A stretch of 9,029 bases of DNA from NCBI GenBank assembly GCA_002389705.1, contig DGQJ01000320.1, forward strand, positions 1 through 9,029, given 5' to 3'. Under the pieces are notes generated by a model, which worked only from the letters and a program-made list of their open reading frames with translations, had not been told where the DNA came from and ran no database searches. Both the position numbers and the translations under genes were made by a program. How positions within the stretch are numbered: the stretch's first letter is position 1; each line of letters begins with the position of its first letter. The DNA is from Bacteroidales bacterium UBA4417 (GTDB taxonomy: Bacteria > Bacteroidota > Bacteroidia > Bacteroidales > UBA4417). Below are positions 6,577-9,029 of this stretch, piece after piece.

Positions 6577-7551
6577 TTACTGGCATTTGAGCTCGTCCTT
6601 GATCTTTTTATTTACTGAGGCAGCGTTTGGACCATAAGCAGCCTTCTTATAATTTGCACAGGCATTTCCTATATCTTTTTTAGCTTCATATGCCTGGGCA
6701 ATTACAAGATAGTAGCGGGCCAGTTTTTCGTTGGTTTGCTCATCCAGGGCCATGCCGGCATTGGCAGCAGCAATAGCATCGTCATATTTTCTCAGACTGT
6801 TATTGGACGAAGCCAGAACATAGTACAGATCTTTAGTCTTAAATCCATATTCCAAAGCGCTGTTCAGTTTGGTTACTGCATCTGTATACATTTTCTTGTT
6901 ATATGCTGCAATGCCTTCCTGGTTGAGGCTGGAGCCGATCATGTTTTTTGCAGCCTTAACAATTACAGTGTCATTGGTTTTTGTAGCAGCGGTTATAGCC
7001 AGCTGCATATTTTCGACCATTTTGGCGTTATCGCCTTTTTTCTTGTAAACCTGCCCTTTGGTGAAAATAGCTTTACTGTAATCAGGATTTAACGCCAGGG
7101 CTTTATCCAGGAAGAGCAGAGCGGAGTCAGCTTTATCAGCTTTGTAATAAGTACTTCCTTTGCCGGTATATAAAAGTACGAGTTGACTTTCCGATTTTTC
7201 CTTGATGTTATCATCGCCATAGGCAACAGCAAATTGGTTGCTCTTTTCATATGCAGCCATTGCCTGGTCGAATTTTTTATCATTTTTGAGGTTGTTCCCA
7301 ACATTGTATTGCCAAACAGGAATAACTGTAGTGGCTTTCATCTTTAGCGTGTCGGCTTCTTTACCAATTGCAGCACACATTTTAACAACTTCCTGCATTT
7401 TTGCAACAGCACCGGCCATATCGGTTTTCGAAAGTTCAAGCGTTGAATTAAATGCTAGTACGGCTTCCTCTTTGGTTTGAGCCTGCAGATTTTTGAAAGA
7501 AAAAGTGGAAACGATGGTTAAGGCAAAGGCCAGGATCAGGGTCTTTTTCAT
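6577..7551 (-). CDS. Secreted tetratricopeptide-repeat protein
   Basis: The 324-residue protein starts with a classic signal peptide: KK, a hydrophobic stretch to about residue 18, and likely cleavage after Ala24 in LQA-Q. There is no lipobox cysteine, so a soluble periplasmic location is likely. The rest is helical with several TPR-like units, approximately at 80-110, 124-157, 158-191, 206-237, 240-271 and 277-306. Recognisable segments are YKADKADSALLFLDKALALNPDYSKA, YNKKMYTDAVTKLNSALEYG and the final GNACANYKKA. Three cysteines remain in the mature chain (59, 298, 323); the last two sit in a C-terminal pattern (NAC...LKCQ) familiar from Bacteroidales TPR proteins. TPRs bind other proteins, and no partner or enzymatic domain can be named. 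The gene is transcribed alone from a strong predicted promoter and ends at a hairpin terminator. Confidence 0.9.
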   Translation of the reverse strand: MKKTLILAFALTIVSTFSFKNLQAQTKEEAVLAFNSTLELSKTDMAGAVAKMQEVVKMCAAIGKEADTLKMKATTVIPVWQYNVGNNLKNDKKFDQAMAAYEKSNQFAVAYGDDNIKEKSESQLVLLYTGKGSTYYKADKADSALLFLDKALALNPDYSKAIFTKGQVYKKKGDNAKMVENMQLAITAATKTNDTVIVKAAKNMIGSSLNQEGIAAYNKKMYTDAVTKLNSALEYGFKTKDLYYVLASSNNSLRKYDDAIAAANAGMALDEQTNEKLARYYLVIAQAYEAKKDIGNACANYKKAAYGPNAASVNKKIKDELKCQ

Positions 7552-7596
7552 TGATGTGAAAGGATTACGTTAATAATTCGACTAAAGATTCAGTTG

Positions 7597-7627
7597 CAAA
7601 TATACATTATTATGCATTTAATCCAAA
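7597..7627 (-). promoter_or_regulatory. Canonical Bacteroidetes promoter for the TPR gene
   Basis: On the minus strand TTTG (7627-7624) is followed after 19 nt by TATATTTG (7604-7597). This is the best match in the window to the TTTG and TAnnTTTG consensus. Transcription would start near 7591, leaving a leader of about 40 nt before the ATG at 7551. Confidence 0.72.
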
Positions 7628-7659
7628 TCTTCTTTGTTAATGTGATACCAACAACTATT

Positions 7660-7686
7660 CCAAATGGCCAGTATTGTTTCATTTGG
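7660..7686. repeat. 7-bp inverted repeat CCAAATG/CATTTGG
   Basis: CCAAATG (7660-7666) and CATTTGG (7680-7686) are perfect reverse complements around a 13-nt loop. They lie 33 bp upstream of the TPR promoter -33 element and 27 bp before the long hairpin. The repeat could be an operator or part of a structured transcript. Confidence 0.4.
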
Positions 7687-7713
7687 CAATGATATTAGTT
7701 TCAAAATTCAGTG

Positions 7714-7800
7714 ATATACTGATAAACAATCTTTTACATCTGGCTTAAGCCCTGAATTGAAACCGTTGTTAAGGGCTGCATATGATGGTAATCAGTATAT
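7714..7800. repeat. Long imperfect hairpin, possible structured RNA
   Basis: The outer arms ATATACTGAT (7714-7723) and ATCAGTATAT (7791-7800) are perfect 10-bp complements. Inside, TACATC (7735-7740) pairs with GATGGTA (7784-7790) with one bulged G, and AGCCCT (7748-7753) pairs with AGGGCT (7772-7777). That gives about 22 pairs in three tiers with an 18-nt apical loop. There is no T tract after it on either strand, so it is not an intrinsic terminator. The nearest promoter-like element is a one-mismatch TTCATTTG (7678-7685), which is weak evidence for transcription. Confidence 0.45.
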
Positions 7801-7863
7801 GTATATGATCAATGCTATATATAATGTAGTCTAAATTCCTTTTAGGATTGAAAGTTACGATGA

Positions 7864-7897
7864 CCCGAATTTTAAGATATGAACCTGCTCATTCGGG
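7864..7897. repeat. 7-bp inverted repeat CCCGAAT/ATTCGGG beside a promoter
   Basis: CCCGAAT (7864-7870) and ATTCGGG (7891-7897) are perfect complements separated by 20 nt. The right arm falls between the -33 and -7 positions of the plus-strand promoter candidate, a usual place for a repressor operator. No bound regulator can be named. Confidence 0.4.
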
Positions 7898-7914
7898 GAA
7901 TTTTCATACATTTG
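7884..7914 (+). promoter_or_regulatory. Promoter candidate for the mini-ORF/DUF3822/rsmD unit
   Basis: TACATTTG (7907-7914) matches the Bacteroidetes -7 box, with a partial -33 (CCTG, 7884-7887) 19 nt upstream. The -7 box overlaps a perfect palindrome ATTTGCAAAT (7910-7919). Transcription would begin near 7921, about 50 nt before the mini-ORF and 127 nt before the DUF3822 TTG. Confidence 0.5.
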
Positions 7915-7931
7915 CAAATAGCTCAATTGAC

Positions 7932-7948
7932 CCGGGTTTATAGCCCGG
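7932..7948 (+). other. Leader hairpin with a T-run downstream
   Basis: CCGGG (7932-7936) pairs with CCCGG (7944-7948) around a 7-nt loop, just after the predicted transcription start. A T6 run (7959-7964) follows 10 nt later. The stem is too short and the T-run too distant for a convincing terminator, so attenuation is only a weak possibility. Confidence 0.3.
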
Positions 7949-7972
7949 TGATTTGCGATTTTTTAAATAAAT

Positions 7973-8038
7973 ATGTATACTCCTGAAACAACAATGCAGC
8001 ATAAAATTGCTTCAGCCAGGTTTAGGAAACGCAAATGA
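7973..8038 (+). CDS. Possible 21-residue basic leader peptide
   Basis: An ATG at 7973 opens a 21-codon frame with a strongly basic end (SARFRKRK), and its TGA stop overlaps the next ATG (8035) as ATGA. The next ATG has an SD-like AGGAAA 7 nt upstream, inside this frame. The frame lies downstream of the TACATTTG promoter candidate. It resembles no known family, and its length alone is not evidence of translation. It could be a real small protein, a leader peptide that couples translation to the downstream gene, or chance. Confidence 0.28.
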   Translation: MYTPETTMQHKIASARFRKRK

Positions 8039-8047
8039 ATTTAACCC

Positions 8048-8923
8048 TTGGAATGTATTTTTAACCAGGCTGATCCCCAGTTTGATGATGTTCGGGGAAT
8101 AAACTGCAGGCTATCAGTGCTGCTAGGCCTGGATGGTTTTTCGTTCCTGGTAACGCATACGGTTTCACAGAAGGTGTTAAGGATATCGTCCTACAGATTG
8201 AGCCATACCGATGTTCAGCCTATTGAACCCGGAGCCTGGTTGGCAAATGGCCACGATTATTTTGCGCAGCTGAAAAAAACCGGATATGCAGGCACTTTGT
8301 GGCAAAGCGTTGATATAGCAGTTGCATCGCCTAAAATTACCATTGCCCCTCATTCATTTATGAATCAGGGAAATGAACTTGAAATTATTTCGGCCGCTTA
8401 TTCGGTTTCGGAAAATGAAAGGTTTCTGGTGGAGCCTGTTTTCGACCTTGGCCCGGTTGCAGCCACACTTATACCCGCTTATTTAGCCGAAAACTGTTCG
8501 TCCATTTTCCCGGGCTCCAAGTTGCGCAATGCTTCTGCCGTTTTTGTGAAGGGTGTTCTGCGCCTGCATTCGCAGTTAATCAGCCGCCAGATTTTCATAA
8601 ATATTCATTCGGGCTTTTTCGAAATTACAGTTATCCAGGGCTTGCGGTTACTTTACCTCAATGCGTTTAAGTATGCGTCACCATCAGATGTATTATACTA
8701 TGTGATCTTTGTGCTTGAACAACTTGGATTTGTTCCATCAGAAGAAAAAATTACACTCCTGGGCGACATTTCTGCCAATTCCACCTTGTTCCTGCAGTTA
8801 AAAATGTACTGTGGTTCACTCAATTTTATTGAAGATCCTGATGGACTTATGTTCGACCAGGTGTTTGCCACAATGCCTAGACACAATTACTTCACCTTGT
8901 TAAATATACCGATATGCGAATAA
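8048..8923 (+). CDS. DUF3822-like protein, cofactor role unknown; start uncertain
   Basis: The 291-residue product has the pattern of DUF3822, a Bacteroidetes family of unknown function found before rsmD. Visible features are an N-terminal beta hairpin [15 protein letters not shown] (21-35), a middle region with little similarity to anything I know, and the C-terminal signature [44 protein letters not shown] (185-228). This is followed by ITLLGDIS (235-242) and a cytosolic-looking tail ending in CE. No signal peptide or membrane segment is seen. The first in-frame ATG is over 100 codons in, inside the conserved fold, so the start is taken as the TTG at 8048, directly after an in-frame TAA (8042-8044). 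This gives an N-terminus of the expected length but has no SD. An ATG at 8035 with AGGAAA upstream would enter this frame if one T of the T5 run (8058-8062) were absent or skipped. The stop overlaps rsmD by 10 bp. Confidence 0.8.
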   Translation: MECIFNQADPQFDDVRGINCRLSVLLGLDGFSFLVTHTVSQKVLRISSYRLSHTDVQPIEPGAWLANGHDYFAQLKKTGYAGTLWQSVDIAVASPKITIAPHSFMNQGNELEIISAAYSVSENERFLVEPVFDLGPVAATLIPAYLAENCSSIFPGSKLRNASAVFVKGVLRLHSQLISRQIFINIHSGFFEITVIQGLRLLYLNAFKYASPSDVLYYVIFVLEQLGFVPSEEKITLLGDISANSTLFLQLKMYCGSLNFIEDPDGLMFDQVFATMPRHNYFTLLNIPICE

Positions 8924-9029
8924 TTTCCGGAAGTCATAAGGGCCGCGTACTTCGTCCGCCGGAAGGATTACCGGTGCGCCCTACTACTGATATGGCTAAA
9001 GAAAGCCTGTTCAATATCCTCAACAATTA
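8914..9029 (+). CDS. rsmD: 16S rRNA (guanine(966)-N(2))-methyltransferase, 5' part
   Basis: RsmD methylates N2 of G966 in 16S rRNA on the 30S subunit using S-adenosylmethionine. Only the first 38 codons lie in the window, but they carry the highly conserved RsmD start: [13 protein letters not shown], then [20 protein letters not shown]. The SAM-binding fold and the NPP(F/Y) catalytic motif lie beyond the right edge. The ATG at 8914 sits within the last codons of the DUF3822 gene (10-bp overlap), so translation of the two is probably coupled. Confidence 0.95.
   Translation, partial: MRIISGSHKGRVLRPPEGLPVRPTTDMAKESLFNILNN

Larger units (their letters stand above)
7552..7972. other. Gene-poor spacer with divergent promoters and several inverted repeats
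   Basis: No open frame with coding character is visible in this A/T-rich stretch between the TPR gene and the mini-ORF/DUF3822 unit. It holds the TPR promoter at its left end, a 7-bp inverted repeat (7660-7686), a long imperfect hairpin (7714-7800), an inverted repeat around a plus-strand promoter (7864-7914) and a short hairpin (7932-7948). A non-coding RNA is possible but unproven. No tRNA-like fold was seen. Confidence 0.6.

Noticed and set aside
7714..7800. Intrinsic terminator or tRNA in the spacer
   Set aside because: No T tract follows the stem on either strand, and no cloverleaf or T-loop consensus is present.

Overview
The window looks like a chromosomal, mostly housekeeping segment of a Bacteroidota bacterium, most likely Bacteroidales-like. 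Three things support this. The proteins match Bacteroidetes versions: a short AMP nucleosidase, an SppA with an N-terminal anchor, a DUF3822-type protein before rsmD, and a stand-alone HsdR-N domain protein next to holA. Several intergenic gaps carry the Bacteroidetes sigma-A -7 box TAnnTTTG. Most genes lack Shine-Dalgarno sites and have A/T-rich leaders. No insertion sequence, tRNA, rRNA, CRISPR array or phage gene was recognised.

Layout. Positions 1-1991 hold three minus-strand genes: folK (folate biosynthesis), a deoxynucleoside kinase 19 nt downstream, and then a membrane-anchored histidine kinase whose 3' part lies outside the window. sppA (2201-3967, plus) is divergent from folK, and the 209-bp spacer holds a good folK promoter, a perfect inverted repeat and an 11-bp direct repeat. 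sppA converges on holA across a strong bidirectional terminator and a degenerate heptamer repeat. The AMP nucleosidase gene and holA form a minus-strand pair (5950 to 4126). A small PD-(D/E)XK nuclease-like gene (6046-6513) is divergent from them. It converges on a secreted TPR protein gene (7551-6577, minus) across a shared hairpin terminator. A 496-bp gap follows (7552-8047), and then a DUF3822-like gene overlaps rsmD by 10 bp and runs off the right edge.

How the genes relate. Several deal with nucleotides and replication (dNK, AMP nucleosidase, holA) or with core metabolism and translation (folK, rsmD). sppA and the TPR protein act at the envelope. They are neighbours rather than one pathway.

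The least ordinary part is 7552-8065. It holds a long imperfect hairpin of about 22 bp (7714-7800), an inverted repeat around a plausible promoter, and a 21-codon basic mini-ORF ending in an ATGA overlap with a second mini-ORF. That second mini-ORF would enter the DUF3822 frame if one T of a T5 run were skipped. The DUF3822 frame itself has no ATG near its expected start. This is either a TTG start, a one-base indel, or a real recoding or leader arrangement. I found no clearly new multi-gene system.
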